The notes: generated from the letters alone by a model not told the origin. Positions 1-9,781 are shown, counted from the first letter of the stretch. The stretch is 60,358 bases of DNA from Vagococcus xieshaowenii (GCF_004792515.1 NZ_CP038867.1:1-60358); one strand, 5' to 3'. A program made the numbers and translations.

Positions 1-32
1 AGTCAACATAATCCTCCTTCGCTTTCAAATAC

Positions 33-61
33 TTGAAAGTCTTATAAAATCGTTGTATGAT
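33..61 (+). promoter_or_regulatory. Promoter of type I antitoxin RNA
   Basis: A -35 box TTGAAA (33-38) and a -10 box TATGAT (56-61) are separated by exactly 17 bases. Transcription would start near 68 and run into the terminator at 142-188, giving a short RNA antisense to the toxin message on the other strand. Confidence 0.65.
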
Positions 62-67
62 AGATAT

Positions 68-190
68 GAAAAGAGAGATATGCGTCAACATATCTCCCTA
101 TGTAGAACCGTTAAAAAGACGGTAGCTTATAAAATGATTTTTGTAACCATCTTAACTGGCTAAAGTTAGAAGATGGTTACTTTTTTTTGT
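68..190 (+). ncRNA. Antisense antitoxin RNA of a type I toxin locus
   Basis: Predicted RNA of about 120 nt with its own promoter at 33-61. It contains a small hairpin of the form ACCGT-loop-ACGGT near 108-124 and ends in a strong hairpin (GTAACCATCTT pairing with AAGATGGTTAC, 142-180) followed by a T-run. The terminator overlaps the 3' end of the toxin gene on the minus strand, so the RNA can base-pair with the toxin message. The same hairpin arrangement is found at 44378-44490 and 50722-50860, where the stem shows compensatory changes. Its role as antitoxin is inferred from this arrangement, which is typical of Gram-positive type I systems. Confidence 0.65.
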
Positions 191-260
191 TGTTATTGTT
201 TATCTGCAACACTAACATTGCAAATGCAATCATTAGCGATAATGCTTCAAAAACAGACAC
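177..260 (-). CDS. Holin-like type I toxin, 27 aa
   Basis: GTG start with a good ribosome site (GGAAAGGA, 5-base spacer). The peptide begins with the sequence MSVFEALSLMIAF, has a single hydrophobic helix and ends in an Asn/Lys-rich tail. This is the look of the putative holin-like toxin family (Hol_Tox, PF16935), small membrane peptides that depolarise the cell when their antisense RNA is lost. The message would start near 350 from an extended -10 (TGCTATAAT, minus strand, near 357-365), leaving a leader of about 90 nt. The stop codon lies inside the antisense RNA terminator. Toxicity is inferred from the family. Confidence 0.75.
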   Translation of the reverse strand: MSVFEALSLMIAFAMLVLQINNNNKKK

Positions 261-364
261 GCTAGTCCTTTCCAGGAGTAGAGCTTATTATCAACATAAG
301 GCATCACCCCTTTTTCAAGAGATTTGCCACCATCTTTTCACTTTTCTACGTTAATTATTATAGC

Positions 365-635
365 ATATAACAAGCAGCAAGATAAAAAATACCTAAACAA
401 CTGACTTTTAGAGAAGAATTTTAAGCTTAGTTAATGGATAATCCTCCACTAATTTATTTGAAATGAGCTTAGAATCATCGTCTAAACATGAGTATTCTCA
501 TAAAAAAAATATTACTGTCACCTTTTAGTTAAAATTAAGAGTGTTTTAGTGGTAAACTATAACTAACTTAGGAAAAAGTTAATCAGGGATCGATTAACTG
601 TCTTAGCTAATGTTTTTAATATGCGAAAAAAAAAA
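365..635. other. Intergenic, no gene seen
   Basis: AT-rich sequence between the toxin promoter and the terminator at 636. I see no convincing reading frame with a ribosome site on either strand. Confidence 0.5.
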
Positions 636-660
636 GACCATCCTGAAGGAACGGTCTGTT
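636..660 (-). terminator. Rho-independent terminator downstream of abiH remnant
   Basis: Read on the minus strand, AGACC..TCCT-loop-AGGA..GGTCT is followed by a run of about ten T. A homologous terminator with the same 3' flank (TTTTATTCCTATAGAACAG on the minus strand) occurs at 59675-59750, so this is a repeated 3' end module. Confidence 0.6.
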
Positions 661-755
661 TTTACTGTTCTATAGGAATAAAACAAGTAGAATCGATTTT
701 GTTTTTTTGTTGTTCTTCTATACTATACATATTTAAAATTTAAGTAGAAGATGTT

Positions 756-1986
756 CTAAATTTCTTTTATTAATAATCTATTTTCTAAACTCAATTTATG
801 CATTAAATTTTTCCCTTTTGATTTATTATCAAAACTTTCACCATAGTTTGTAAGCAATTTATTTATTTTTTTTAACATATTTTTCTTTGAGTTATCCTCA
901 TAGTTTGAATAAACAAAATTTAGCTTTATATTACTATCGTAAATATCGTAAAAATCAAATATGGATAAAAAATATGAATAATCTGCTGAACTTAAAGAGT
1001 GACCAAAAAAATATATGTTTTCTACATCTTTTTTAGCCGGTATAGGTTCTCTTTCTGTTTTATCTAAAGACATAATCCTGCTAGTTTTAGTAAAAAAGCT
1101 TAAATTTTCAGATTTTTGTGAAAAACTATCTATTCAAAAATAATTTCTTCTCTTGATATATCTCCATGTACATTATTCATAAAGTAAATTTTTCCTCTGT
1201 TTAAGGTTTGGAAATGGTTTTGTATAGTTAAAATTAATAACATTAAAATTCATTCTCATTATCTTGACTAATTATTTTTTCAAATAATTCATATGCATTA
1301 TTTAGATAACAGTGTTCACTATAAGTTATTTGTTTTGTTAAATAGTCTCTAAAGGAGTTTTCAAATTTATTAAGTTCTTCTAGTAAAAAATCAAATATAG
1401 TACATTTTTTTTCAGATAAAAATTCCCCCAACTGAAACCCATTCATTATTTTTACTACACTTTTTTGAATTAACATAATTTTCCAATAAATGATTTTCAC
1501 CATCACTTTCGAACCATTCTAATATCTCTAATATCGAGCTTTCAACATCACTCCATAATAGATTCTTCTTTTTATCTTCTTTTGACGTACCCATAAACCA
1601 ATAGTCCCAAAAAGTAAATTCATTGTTATTAAACACAATATCTAATAAGTTAAGTCTATTTTTTTAGAAAGTGCTAGTTGACTATTTGCAATTTCTAATT
1701 CTTTTCTTTGAGATTCTAATTCATTTAAAAATTACTGATCTATTATTTATATCAACACTAGGATTTCGATAAAGTTCAATTTTAATGTCTTTTAATGCAT
1801 TTATTGATTTTATTTTATTCTCTAACCGTTCTATTGTATCTGTTATATTTTTTAAATTTGATACATTATTTTCATACTTATACTTATCAAAATTTTTGAT
1901 ACTTATAGTTAAAAAATCACTATAAGTGCTATTAAGACCAGCAAGACAAATCAAAACCATTCCCTATAATTACCAAAATCTTTCAT
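756..1986 (-). pseudogene. abiH: AbiH-family abortive infection protein, broken
   Basis: AbiH proteins are phage-abortive-infection factors of roughly 350-400 residues. Fragments in several frames line up with one: an N-terminal ILVIIGNGFDL motif just after an ATG at 1986 (ribosome site AAGGAGAG), then GLNSTYSDFL, a middle piece with LLWSDVESSI, and a C-terminal piece with IYFFGHSLSSADYSYF (756-1073). At least four frame changes are needed to join them, including one directly after the start codon, so no full protein can be made. Either the gene is decayed or this part of the assembly carries indel errors. Family assignment rests on the IGNGFDL and FGHSL motifs. Confidence 0.7.
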
Positions 1987-2170
1987 TGCTTCTCTCCTTT
2001 GAATTAAAATAATAAATTTATCTTACCATATTATACATATCAGTAATTAACTAATCTGACAAATTTTAACTGTACCCTAAATAGACACATCAATTATATT
2101 GGAATTTTAAAGATTTATGTTGTATGATTAGGGTGTATTTTAATTATGATTTAATTTTGGGGTGATTTAA

Positions 2171-2780
2171 GTGAAAGTTGCTTATGCAAGAGTTTCAAGT
2201 GAAGAACAAAATTTAGACAGACAAATTGAAGAATTTAAAAAGTTGGGGGCAGAAAAGATTTTCATTGAAAAAAATCTGGTGCGTCTATTGAACAGCGTCC
2301 AATTTTCCAAGAGGCCCTTTCTTTTGTCCGTGAGAAAGATATTTTTAATGGTAGAAGCAATTGATCGCTTAGGAAGGAACTATCAAGAGATTATCCCAGA
2401 CTGTTAATTCATTAAAAGCTAAAGACGTGCAGCTAATCATTACTAGCTTACCAATCATGGCTGAAGCAATCGGCAATCCCCTTCTAGATAATTTTATTAA
2501 GGACCTGATTGTTCAAATTTTTAGCCATGATAGCGGAACAAGAACGTACTGAGTCCAACGTCGCCAAGCACAAGGTATCGCGATTGCTAAAGCAAATGGC
2601 GTGTATAAAGGACGTCCAAAAACTGTACTCTCCTAATGCACGTGACCTCAGAAACGTTCCATCTATCATCAGATTGTTGCTGATTTGAATAATGGAATAG
2701 CTATTTCAACGATTGCAAAAGAACGCGGGGTAACAAGACAGACTATTTATAGGATCAAAAATGAAAATTACTTCATCATA
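2171..2780 (+). pseudogene. Serine resolvase/invertase, frameshifted
   Basis: The N-terminus (KVAYARVSSEEQNLDRQIEE) carries the YxRVSxxxQ motif with the catalytic serine of small serine recombinases. Further motifs appear in other frames: [33 protein letters not shown] and a C-terminal helix-turn-helix ending TIYRIKNEN. At least three small indels split what would be a protein of about 195 residues. Such resolvases on plasmids resolve multimers; this copy looks inactive as read. The helix-turn-helix frame runs on past its expected stop toward the terminator at 2817. A start at 2171 is preceded by GGGGTGATTTAA. Confidence 0.75.
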
Positions 2781-2816
2781 ATACTTATTGTATTAATTGA
2801 AAAAAAGAGAAATGAA

Positions 2817-2839
2817 AAAAGCCCTTTACAAGGGCTTTT
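2817..2839. terminator. Bidirectional terminator
   Basis: AAAAGCCCTT paired with AAGGGCTTTT, placed between the convergent resolvase remnant and the small membrane-protein gene. The same stem recurs at 4358-4380. Confidence 0.6.
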
Positions 2840-3197
2840 AAACTTCACCAAAATAGGTAGTATAATATTTACCATTTATTTCTGTTACTAAAAATGTTCG
2901 TAGTGGCGTGTTAATATTTTTCCCATCAACACCTGGAGAAAACAGTATACAACGCTTCATTTTTCTTCAATGGATCAACTGTATCTTCAATTTCGCTTCC
3001 TTTTTCAATATCTATTTGAAAAGCTTCTATAACAAACCCTTCATTTAAATAAGTACCACCGGATTGAATTTTGTGGTGTAGAATGACCATACTTCCGAAA
3101 TTTGATGACGAAAAACGATTCCGGAAACTAATAAAATACTCAATACTCCTACTATTATTGAAAGGATTATTTTACTTTTAGATTTCTTCTTATTCAT
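2838..3197 (-). pseudogene. Small membrane-anchored protein, frameshifted
   Basis: Starts with ATG overlapping the stop of the upstream amidase gene (ATGA), so the two were translationally coupled. The N-terminus is lysine-rich, followed by one membrane helix (IILSIIVGVLSILLVSGIV). The extracytoplasmic remainder is spread over at least two other frames and ends FLVTEINGKYYTTYFGEV. Function unknown; the pairing with a secreted amidase-like protein suggests a cell-surface role. Confidence 0.45.
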
Positions 3198-4204
3198 TGT
3201 GTCTCCTTAGTTATATCTTTCATAACAATAAATGAACTATAAGCTGAAGTATTGATACTATCCCAAGCAGTATTTTTTCTATTTGTAGAGTGTTGAGAAA
3301 ATATAAGCTTTTCCATTCTTCTTTTGACTAACATAAGACATATGTCCTATATTAAAAGTATTTTTTTCCCAATATGCAACAAATGCTCCTTCAGTCCATA
3401 ACCTTTTTGAGCAGAAGCTTTATCATTATAGTTCAATGTGATTGCTCCATCAGCTGTCCAGTATTGAGCAAATGTAAACGCCACTGTCCACGACCTTGAA
3501 TAAACGCCCTTTTTGTCCCAATACCACGGATAACCACTTGGATTGGCTGCCCAAACTTTTTTCTTTCCTCCGGCAAAAGCAATTTGTGATGTAAAGTTTG
3601 TACAGTCTCCATTACTGAAAACTTCATATGAACTATTAGGTGTTAAAGCATACTTTAAAGCATATGTAGTCCCTTTAGCGTAGTTAAATGGTGCACTTCG
3701 AAGTTGAGGTGCTGCCCGCTTCAATTGGGATTCATAATCTGCATTTAATAAAGCTTGTTTATTTTCTTCTCGAACCTCAAGATATGTTTTATTTAATAAT
3801 TGATTTCGTTCCGTTTGAAAAGAAGTAGCATCTAGACTATAAAAATAAGTCAGATAATCTCGTTTGATAATTTGAAGCGAAAGAGGTAAATTCCGATATT
3901 TTCTGATTCATTTTTTACCTATTACATACTTATCACTATAAGCCAGATCATTTAAAAATTCTAAATATTCATCTGTTGCTTCTCCATTAAAATTAAAACC
4001 TAACTCCTCTTTAGCAGCTTTCAATAATTTTATTTCAGTTTGTGAGAACTTTTTTGATAAATCGAAGTCTGGTCCTATTCTTTTAGTTTCTTGAAAATTA
4101 ATCGTTTCAGTTAGTGTTTGACCACCTTGTTCATCAGCTAATACTTTGGGTGCAGTTAAACCTATGGTAAATAATACTACTAAGCTTACTACTATTTTTT
4201 TCAT
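3194..4204 (-). pseudogene. Secreted amidase-domain protein, interrupted
   Basis: Begins with a clear signal peptide (MKKIVVSLVVLFTIGLTAPKV) after a GGAGG ribosome site. The C-terminal half has GDCTNFTSQIAFAGGKK, resembling the Amidase_6 putative cysteine amidase domain (PF12671), and a late GHMSYV segment holding the probable histidine. The frame is interrupted by an in-frame TGA at 3908-3910, with the sequence remaining coherent on both sides, and by two frame changes near 3380 and 3290. It ends at 3194 in an ATGA overlap with the next gene. As read it cannot give a full enzyme. Confidence 0.6.
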
Positions 4205-4357
4205 TATGTAAACGCCTCCTTTTTTTAAAATAGTACCATAAATTAAAACATACTGGTAGCTTTTTTAATAGATGATTAAAAAAAACAATTAAATTATATT
4301 TAATCTAGTTCTATCACAATAAAAAATGACATAAATTCTTTATAAGACAAAAAAAAT

Positions 4358-4380
4358 AAAAGCCCTTTATTAGGGCTTTT
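4358..4380. terminator. Bidirectional terminator
   Basis: AAAAGCCCT-TTATT-AGGGCTTTT, closing the leftward par-linked gene at 4394. The stem is the same as at 2817-2839. Confidence 0.6.
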
Positions 4381-4393
4381 ACTGATTATCTTA

Positions 4394-4678
4394 TTATAGT
4401 TTGCTAGCGATGACTTTAATCATAGTTGATAATTCCCCGTATATTTGCTCTTTTTCTTCATCAGATAAAGTCAAACTATCTTTTGTTTTATCAATGTTAA
4501 AGGCAATATCATTCAAAGTATCTACTACCCCTGCCTTCAGGCTAAATCCTGCTTCAGGATCGGTTCTTATCGCATTTTTAATAGCTGTAAATTCATTATT
4601 TTCTAAATAAAGCTTAGCTCCGTTGATAAAATCATAAATACTTTCTTTAGTTACATTTGTTTCATTGTTATTATTCAT
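4394..4678 (-). CDS. Hypothetical protein, third gene of the parMR operon
   Basis: A 94-residue acidic, helical, soluble protein beginning MNNNNETNVTKESIYDF, with no motif I recognise. It starts 11 bases after the parR stop with a GGAGGAA ribosome site and ends at a terminator, so it is the last gene of the leftward parM-parR operon. Unlike its two neighbours, its frame is intact. A role in partition or its regulation is only a guess from position. Confidence 0.6.
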   Translation of the reverse strand: MNNNNETNVTKESIYDFINGAKLYLENNEFTAIKNAIRTDPEAGFSLKAGVVDTLNDIAFNIDKTKDSLTLSDEEKEQIYGELSTMIKVIASKL

Positions 4679-4689
4679 TTTATTCCTCC

Positions 4690-5030
4690 TTATAATTGGT
4701 CACTGCTGATACCTTTAAAACCAACAAACCCATTTAACATGGGTTTATCTTTTTCTGAGTCATCAAGTGAATGAGCGTCTCCAACTGATGCCTCTGACTT
4801 TTCGCTTTTTTCCTCACTTGAAACTAAATAAAACTTCTTCTGTTAATTCTTCCTTGTGATGTTCATTTGAAATACTATCCTTATTTTCCATATAAAAACG
4901 CATAGCATTTTTTAACTGAGTGGCTAACGGTACTCTGGTTAACTCTTTTTCTCTCTTCATGAATGCCATAAATTTCATTATCTGATATTTTATCTGAATT
5001 AAACGTTACGGCTATCTTACTTTGTGTCAT
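4690..5030 (-). pseudogene. parR: ParR-like partition adaptor, frameshifted
   Basis: Starts MTQSKIAVTFNSDKISDNEIYG six bases after the parM stop. Two indels then move the frame; the joined product would have REKELTRVPLATQLKNAMRF, which looks like a DNA-binding N-terminal segment, and an acidic C-terminal tail ending GFVGFKGISSDQL. Small proteins encoded directly after a ParM actin normally bind the centromere and the filament tip. I assign ParR from position, size and acidic tail; there is no diagnostic motif. Confidence 0.5.
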
Positions 5031-5035
5031 ATCGA

Positions 5036-6116
5036 TTATTCCCTTCTTTGTGTCATACCATATTTATAAAAACCATTCACATTAGCAAATTCTCCGTCTT
5101 CTGAATAAATAATTCTAACATTATCAAAGGCTTTTTCTATCAGGTCTCTATTTAGAATTTTACTTCCTCCACCCGTGAAAATCAAATTATCTATTGAAGT
5201 AAAGTGCATAAAAATATTTTTAACTTCATCAATCGTCTGTTCCGTATATAAATTGATAGCTTTCAGCACCGCTTCGGTCATATCGACAACGTTACCATGA
5301 GTATTAGGATAGAAAATAAAACGCCCTTCTTTAGACTCAATCCCTTTCCTCACTACGTTTTCAATCTGATACTTATTAGGTTTTTACAGAAGAATCACAT
5401 ACTAATAAGTCCGAAATCATACTATATAACGTCCACATGCCCGTTTCTTTTTGTTCACGTTCCGTTTCTTCCATTTTAAAGTTCTGTAGCTGGTCAAACA
5501 ATTTAGTCAATCCACCAATATCAACGATAGCTGTTTTTTGTTTAATCCACTCATGATTTATGGGTTCCCCTTCATTGTTAAACAATTGATTATAGAACGT
5601 ACCGATGGGCTGAGGAATAAGATGTACCACTTTCACGTCAACATTTACCGTATTACCATCAATTTCAACTGAATGTTGTCCTAAAGCATAATTTAGAATA
5701 GCTTTCGTGTTGTGTTCCGTATAATCTTCAGATGGTAAGCCTAGTACAAGATCAACTTCTACAATTTGTTCATCAAACGTTGAGGCTAATTCACAAATAC
5801 TAAACGATAACATATTTTGAAATTTTTCTCCCTCGTATCGTTGTTTTCCAACCCCAAAAGACTCTCTCACATATTCATCTTTACCTAGTTCATTAATCCC
5901 TTTTCCAAAGTAGTATGAATTGGATTGATTTACCATTTTGTATTTTTTAACATCTACGTTTTCCATAAAAATTTTAGCCGTAAAATCAAACTTATTGGAA
6001 CCATCTACATAGGTTGATTCAATGTAACGAGAAGGAATAGAAATTGGTTCAGCTCCTTCTCTAATTAGTTTCGCTGCTTTGTTTCCTAAGTCAATCGCAA
6101 AAATTGTTTTATTCAT
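5036..6116 (-). pseudogene. parM: ParM/StbA-type plasmid actin, frameshifted
   Basis: The actin-like ATPase folds are visible: phosphate-1 motif AIDLGNKAAK at the N-terminus, phosphate-2 motif VDIGGLT near residue 200, and adenosine motif IFTGGGSK in the last third. Such proteins polymerise to push plasmid copies apart. One frame change near 5360-5390 separates the first ~245 residues from the last ~105, so two fragments are predicted instead of a ~355-residue protein. The ribosome site GGAGG is 8 bases from ATG 6116 but only 2 from ATG 6122, so 6116 is the likelier start. Confidence 0.8.
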
Positions 6117-6139
6117 TTTCATAACCTCCGGTTTAATTT

Positions 6140-6310
6140 AACACATATTTTTAATTGGTAAAAAAATAAACACTTATTTATAAATACATATTACCACACA
6201 TAATTAATAACTTCAATAAAAAATACGTATTTTTTTATATGTATTTTAAATAAATACGTATTTTTAAATATATACAAGTATATTGATACATATTTTTAAA
6301 TATGTACTAT
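6140..6310. repeat. Candidate parC centromere and parM operator
   Basis: AT-rich region upstream of parM with repeated AATACGTATTT (two copies near 6217 and 6256), ATACATATT and TTTAAATATGTA-type units. Iterated direct repeats just before parM are the usual site bound by ParR. The repeats are visible; the function is inferred. Confidence 0.5.
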
Positions 6311-6336
6311 CAGTTCATTAAATTTTATCTGTTCGC

Positions 6337-6365
6337 TTTACAAAGGGAACGTATGTTCTTATAAT
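6337..6365 (+). promoter_or_regulatory. SOS-controlled promoter with LexA box
   Basis: -35 TTTACA (6337-6342), 17-base spacer and -10 TATAAT (6360-6365). The spacer holds GAACGTATGTTC (6347-6358), a perfect match to the Gram-positive LexA/DinR core GAAC-N4-GTTC. LexA bound there would block RNA polymerase. It drives the Y-family polymerase operon at 6400. Confidence 0.85.
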
Positions 6366-6399
6366 GGTAATATATATTATAATTAGGAAGTGAAATGAT

Positions 6400-7723
6400 A
6401 TGTCTTATTTCAATTATGAAGAAGAACCGTTAAAAGATATATTCTTAATCGACGCAAAATCCTTTTACGCTTCTTGTGAATGTGTCGCACGTGGTCTACA
6501 CCCTCTAAAAACCATGCTTGTTGTAGCTTCTACTGCGGATAATACGGGAAGTGGCTTAGTTTTAGCAGCTTCTCCTTTAGCCAAGAAGAAACTAGGTATA
6601 TCCAATGTGACAAGGTTAAACAAAGTTCCTAAACATAAAGACTTGTTGATGGTCCCTCCTAGAATGAACTACTATATCGACGTGAACATAAAAATTAATA
6701 ATATATTTCGTCAATACGTTGCGGATGAAGATTTGCTTGTCTATTCTATAGATGAATCTATATTAGATGTCACTAAGAGCCTTAACCTTTTCTTTCCAGA
6801 TAAAAACATGTCACGAAGGGAAAAAACGGTGGCGTCTTGCGAGAAGAATTCAACTGGAGGTAAAGAATGCGACCGGTATCTATCTAACGGTAGGTATTGG
6901 CGATAATCCCTTATTAGCAAAGATCGCACTAGATAACTACTCCAAACATTCAAAGAGCTTTATTGATGAAATTAGGTATGAGGATGTAGAGGAAAAAATA
7001 TGGACTATCTCTCCTATGACTGATTTTTGGGGAATTGGTGAAAGAACGAAAGAAAACCTAAGAAAATTAAATATTTGGTCTATTAAGGAGTTAGCAAATG
7101 CTGATCCAGTCAAATTAAAAATGAAATTTGGGATACTAGGCCTACAATTATTTCACCATGCGAACGGTATTGATAGAACGATTTTGTCTGAACCCGCTCC
7201 TAAAACACGAGAAAAGTCCTATGGAAACAGCCAAGTATTGCCACGTGACTATCACAAGCAAGAAGAAATTGAGGTCGTCATTAAAGAAATGGCTGAACAA
7301 GTAGCCTCACGTATCAGACGTCAGGGATGTAAAACAGCTTGTGTTCGCTTATCTATCGGCTTTTCTTTTTCTGAATTTGAAAAAGGCTTTTCTAAACAAC
7401 TAGCAGTTCCTTTAACAAGTTCAACAAAAGTCTTACAATCTCACTTACTTAAGTTGTTTAGAGAAAACTACGAAGGACAAGTTGTCCGTCATATTGGTGT
7501 CACCTATAGCAAATTAACCCACACCAACAGTCTGCAACTAAATTTATTCGAGTCACCTACCCTTACGATTAAAAATGAAAGAATTGATACGATTATTGAT
7601 AAAATAAGGGATAAATATGGCTTCACATCCATTGTGAGAGCCACTAGTCTAAGTGAAGGCTCACGTTCAATCGCACGTGCTTCATTAGTTGGTGGACACG
7701 CTGGGGGTCATGATGGCTTATGA
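6400..7723 (+). pseudogene. umuC: UmuC/UvrX-like Y-family DNA polymerase, frameshifted
   Basis: Translesion polymerase of the plasmid UvrX/UmuC type. Palm motifs are DIFLIDAKSFYASCE near the N-terminus and YSIDESILDV around residue 125, both carrying catalytic acidic residues; GIGDNPLLAK and the helix-hairpin-helix region WGIGERTKENLRKL follow in a second frame. An A-rich stretch near 6826-6833 is where the frame changes, so as read only a truncated N-terminal piece is made. The whole gene would give about 440 residues. It lies behind a LexA-box promoter and overlaps the YolD gene by ATGA, so it was an SOS-induced operon. Confidence 0.85.
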
Positions 7724-8091
7724 ATGAAGAAGCTAAAAATCTTTTAAACTCCTACCAAGACAGAAAAATTCTAAAATGGATGGGGTTTTACTTGTCGGAT
7801 CATACAGCTAAATTATCATCAGATAAATTAAACAACCAAGAGATTGATACACCTAAAGAAAGAATGACCGCACAAGACATAGATAATACCCTATTCTACG
7901 CCTATACAAAGGGAATGACGGTTAGTATTCAGTTAGATGAAAAAGACATTAACGGCTACTATAATCCCGATATAGAAGGCACAATAACGGGATTTTCAGA
8001 TGACCAGCTATTGCTTTATAATCAGTCGATAAAAATAAGTCTGATTCGACATGTTGACCTTTTATCTACGAGTAAGTGGAGTAAACTATAA
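7720..8091 (+). CDS. yolD: YolD-like protein
   Basis: A 123-residue protein with the YolD-like signature (YQDRKILKWMGFYLSDHTA in the first third, then ITGFSDDQLLLYNQSIKI). YolD-like proteins are regularly encoded beside UvrX/UmuC polymerases and are thought to act as a UmuD-like partner. It starts within the stop of the polymerase gene, so translation is coupled, and it falls under the SOS promoter at 6337. Confidence 0.75.
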   Translation: MNEEAKNLLNSYQDRKILKWMGFYLSDHTAKLSSDKLNNQEIDTPKERMTAQDIDNTLFYAYTKGMTVSIQLDEKDINGYYNPDIEGTITGFSDDQLLLYNQSIKISLIRHVDLLSTSKWSKL

Positions 8092-8136
8092 TAGAAGGAC
8101 ATTTTTTGTAAATAATACATAGGAGGAAGTCTATCA

Positions 8137-8460
8137 ATGATGAACTATCATCTGTTTTTGATGATCATTGAGCCGATTATCGAAAAAGAGAAACATGATT
8201 TTTTACAAGCTGGGATTGATTACCAGCGACTACTAAATGACTCTCGACCAGAAGATAAAAAATGGTCGTTGAATCAAATCTATCTCTGGTTAGACTACAA
8301 GTGGGATATTATTATGGGAGAACAGTTTGAAACACTAAAGGAACGCTATCCTCTAGACCAAATTCATGCCTGGGAAAAACGTTGTAACAACATGCATTAT
8401 TTGGCAGCACTTAGAGAAACATTAGCAATTGAAACCGATAAATTCCAAGTAAAATCATGA
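8137..8460 (+). CDS. Hypothetical protein, SOS operon
   Basis: A 107-residue, mostly helical soluble protein with several Trp and Tyr residues (LNQIYLWLDYKWDIIMGEQF). I do not recognise the family. It follows yolD by 45 bases with an AGGAGGAAG ribosome site and precedes a terminator, so it ends the SOS-regulated operon. Two adjacent ATG codons (8137, 8140) are possible starts. Confidence 0.65.
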   Translation: MMNYHLFLMIIEPIIEKEKHDFLQAGIDYQRLLNDSRPEDKKWSLNQIYLWLDYKWDIIMGEQFETLKERYPLDQIHAWEKRCNNMHYLAALRETLAIETDKFQVKS

Positions 8461-8500
8461 GATAATATGATATAATAGTTGAAAAGATAATAAACAAGCA

Positions 8501-8536
8501 AAAATCAGGACTAATTAAATTAGTCCTGATTTTTGC
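8501..8536 (+). terminator. Rho-independent terminator
   Basis: AAAATCAGGACTA pairs with TAGTCCTGATTTT with a 7-base loop. It ends the polymerase/yolD operon. Confidence 0.8.
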
Positions 8537-8600
8537 TATATTACTTTTTCTTTATTATTTTATTGGTACATTATCGTTTGAGTAGAAGTATAAAATTATA

Positions 8601-8636
8601 AAATTATAAAAGTATAATATTATACTTTTATAATTT
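8601..8636. repeat. Perfect 36-bp palindrome after parB
   Basis: Two 18-base halves (8601-8618 and 8619-8636) are exact reverse complements and contain TTATAAAAGTATAA. The same core is tandemly repeated on the other side of the par operon at 9950-9991. Likely a partition-complex or replication-control site; function inferred. Confidence 0.6.
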
Positions 8637-8662
8637 TATACTAAATGTTTTTCATCTTAATA

Positions 8663-8962
8663 CTATCTCTTATAATTTTTTCTACTTGGAGACGGCATTG
8701 ATTGTATATATGAATTCACCATATCCTCAATAACCTCATATATTTTTTTATCTTCTATTGTTGCTATAGTGGATATAGCTGTGTGAGTTTCTGAGCTTAT
8801 TCTTATCGACTTAGCTAGTGACTTACTCGTTGTTTGTTTACTATTCAATAAGGTATCAGTAGGTAAAGTTTTATCTTCTGTTTTATTCAACTCTGGTTCA
8901 ACCGAAAGTGGTCTTGTTGTTTTATTAATCCTTAATGAACCAATTCCCATTTTTTCAGACAT
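8663..8962 (-). CDS. parB: Small ParB-type centromere-binding protein
   Basis: A 99-residue protein with a disordered, basic N-terminus and a C-terminal ribbon-helix-helix-like segment (KSIRISSETHTAISTIA then YEVIEDMVNSYIQ). Small ribbon-helix-helix proteins encoded directly after a short ParA are the centromere binders of type Ib partition systems, as with PrgO beside PrgP in pCF10. Its ATG lies 2 bases after the true parA stop. AT-rich repeats flank the operon on both sides. Confidence 0.65.
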   Translation of the reverse strand: MSEKMGIGSLRINKTTRPLSVEPELNKTEDKTLPTDTLLNSKQTTSKSLAKSIRISSETHTAISTIATIEDKKIYEVIEDMVNSYIQSMPSPSRKNYKR

Positions 8963-8964
8963 TC

Positions 8965-9781
8965 TTATTCAGCTCCTTCTAATATTTTAATTCTATCTAA
9001 TAATTCTAGTACTAATTCTTTGTAAATTTTATGAGTTCGAATATCATGAATATCATGTGGATTATTTGTTATAACCTACTCTATCATATCTTTTTAATCT
9101 TGCCATTTGCTTAATTTGATTTTTAAATATGTTGGGTTCTCCAAAAACATTGACTGCATCATTAATTACATCCAAATCATAGTCAGATCCATTTTGAAAT
9201 AAAACAGGTAATACACCTGCAACATTTAAATTCAAATTATATTCATCTGTAAGATATAATAAATGTTGAATATATTTTTCCGCACCCCTTAATGCTCTCT
9301 CTTGTGTTTGTAAAACAACAATAACATAATCACTCGCAATTAATGCTGAATCCGTAAATTTATTTAATTGCGGTGGTACATCAATTATTACATAATCATA
9401 ATTCTGTTTAATTTCATCTATTTTCATTTTAAAATAATAATCTTGTTCATAATCTGTTGCAAAATTATCAAATAAATATTTTTCATAATTTTGTAAGTCT
9501 GTATATGAAGGTAAAAAATCTAAATTATCATTAAAATTAATAATCGCTTCTTCTAGTTTATCCTCCATTAGTGCTACGCCAAGTGACATTTCAAATTTAG
9601 GCTCTTTAGATAAAACAGATCGCATTGTATTAAATAGCATATCAGTTGCATTGGCTTGCGGGTCTAAATCAACTAACAATGTTTTATACCCCATGAATGA
9701 TAATTCATAGCTTAGCATAACCGCATTAGTTGTTTTGCCCACCCCACCTTTAAAATTCCCTGTAGTAATTACTTTCACCAT
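8965..9781 (-). pseudogene. parA: ParA partition ATPase with C-terminal frameshift
   Basis: Walker-type ATPase that positions plasmids on the nucleoid. Motifs: deviant Walker A FKGGVGKTT at residues 8-16, A' LLVDLDPQANAT, Walker B VIIDVPP. Read directly the frame stops at 9062 (239 residues), but after a one-base shift near 9075 the next frame continues with ITNNPHDIHDIRTHKIYKEL and further helix to a TAA at 8965-8967, two bases before parB. The intact protein would have 271 residues. Losing the C-terminal helix could weaken function, or the shift is a sequencing error. Divergent from the initiator gene at 10101. Confidence 0.8.

Noticed and set aside
3908..3910. Programmed TGA recoding in the amidase gene
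   Set aside because: No stem-loop or selenocysteine context is visible, and the same gene has two other disruptions; mutation or sequencing error is simpler.
6820..6840. Programmed frameshift in the polymerase gene
   Set aside because: There is an A-run but no typical slippery heptamer with downstream structure, and many neighbouring genes have similar indels.
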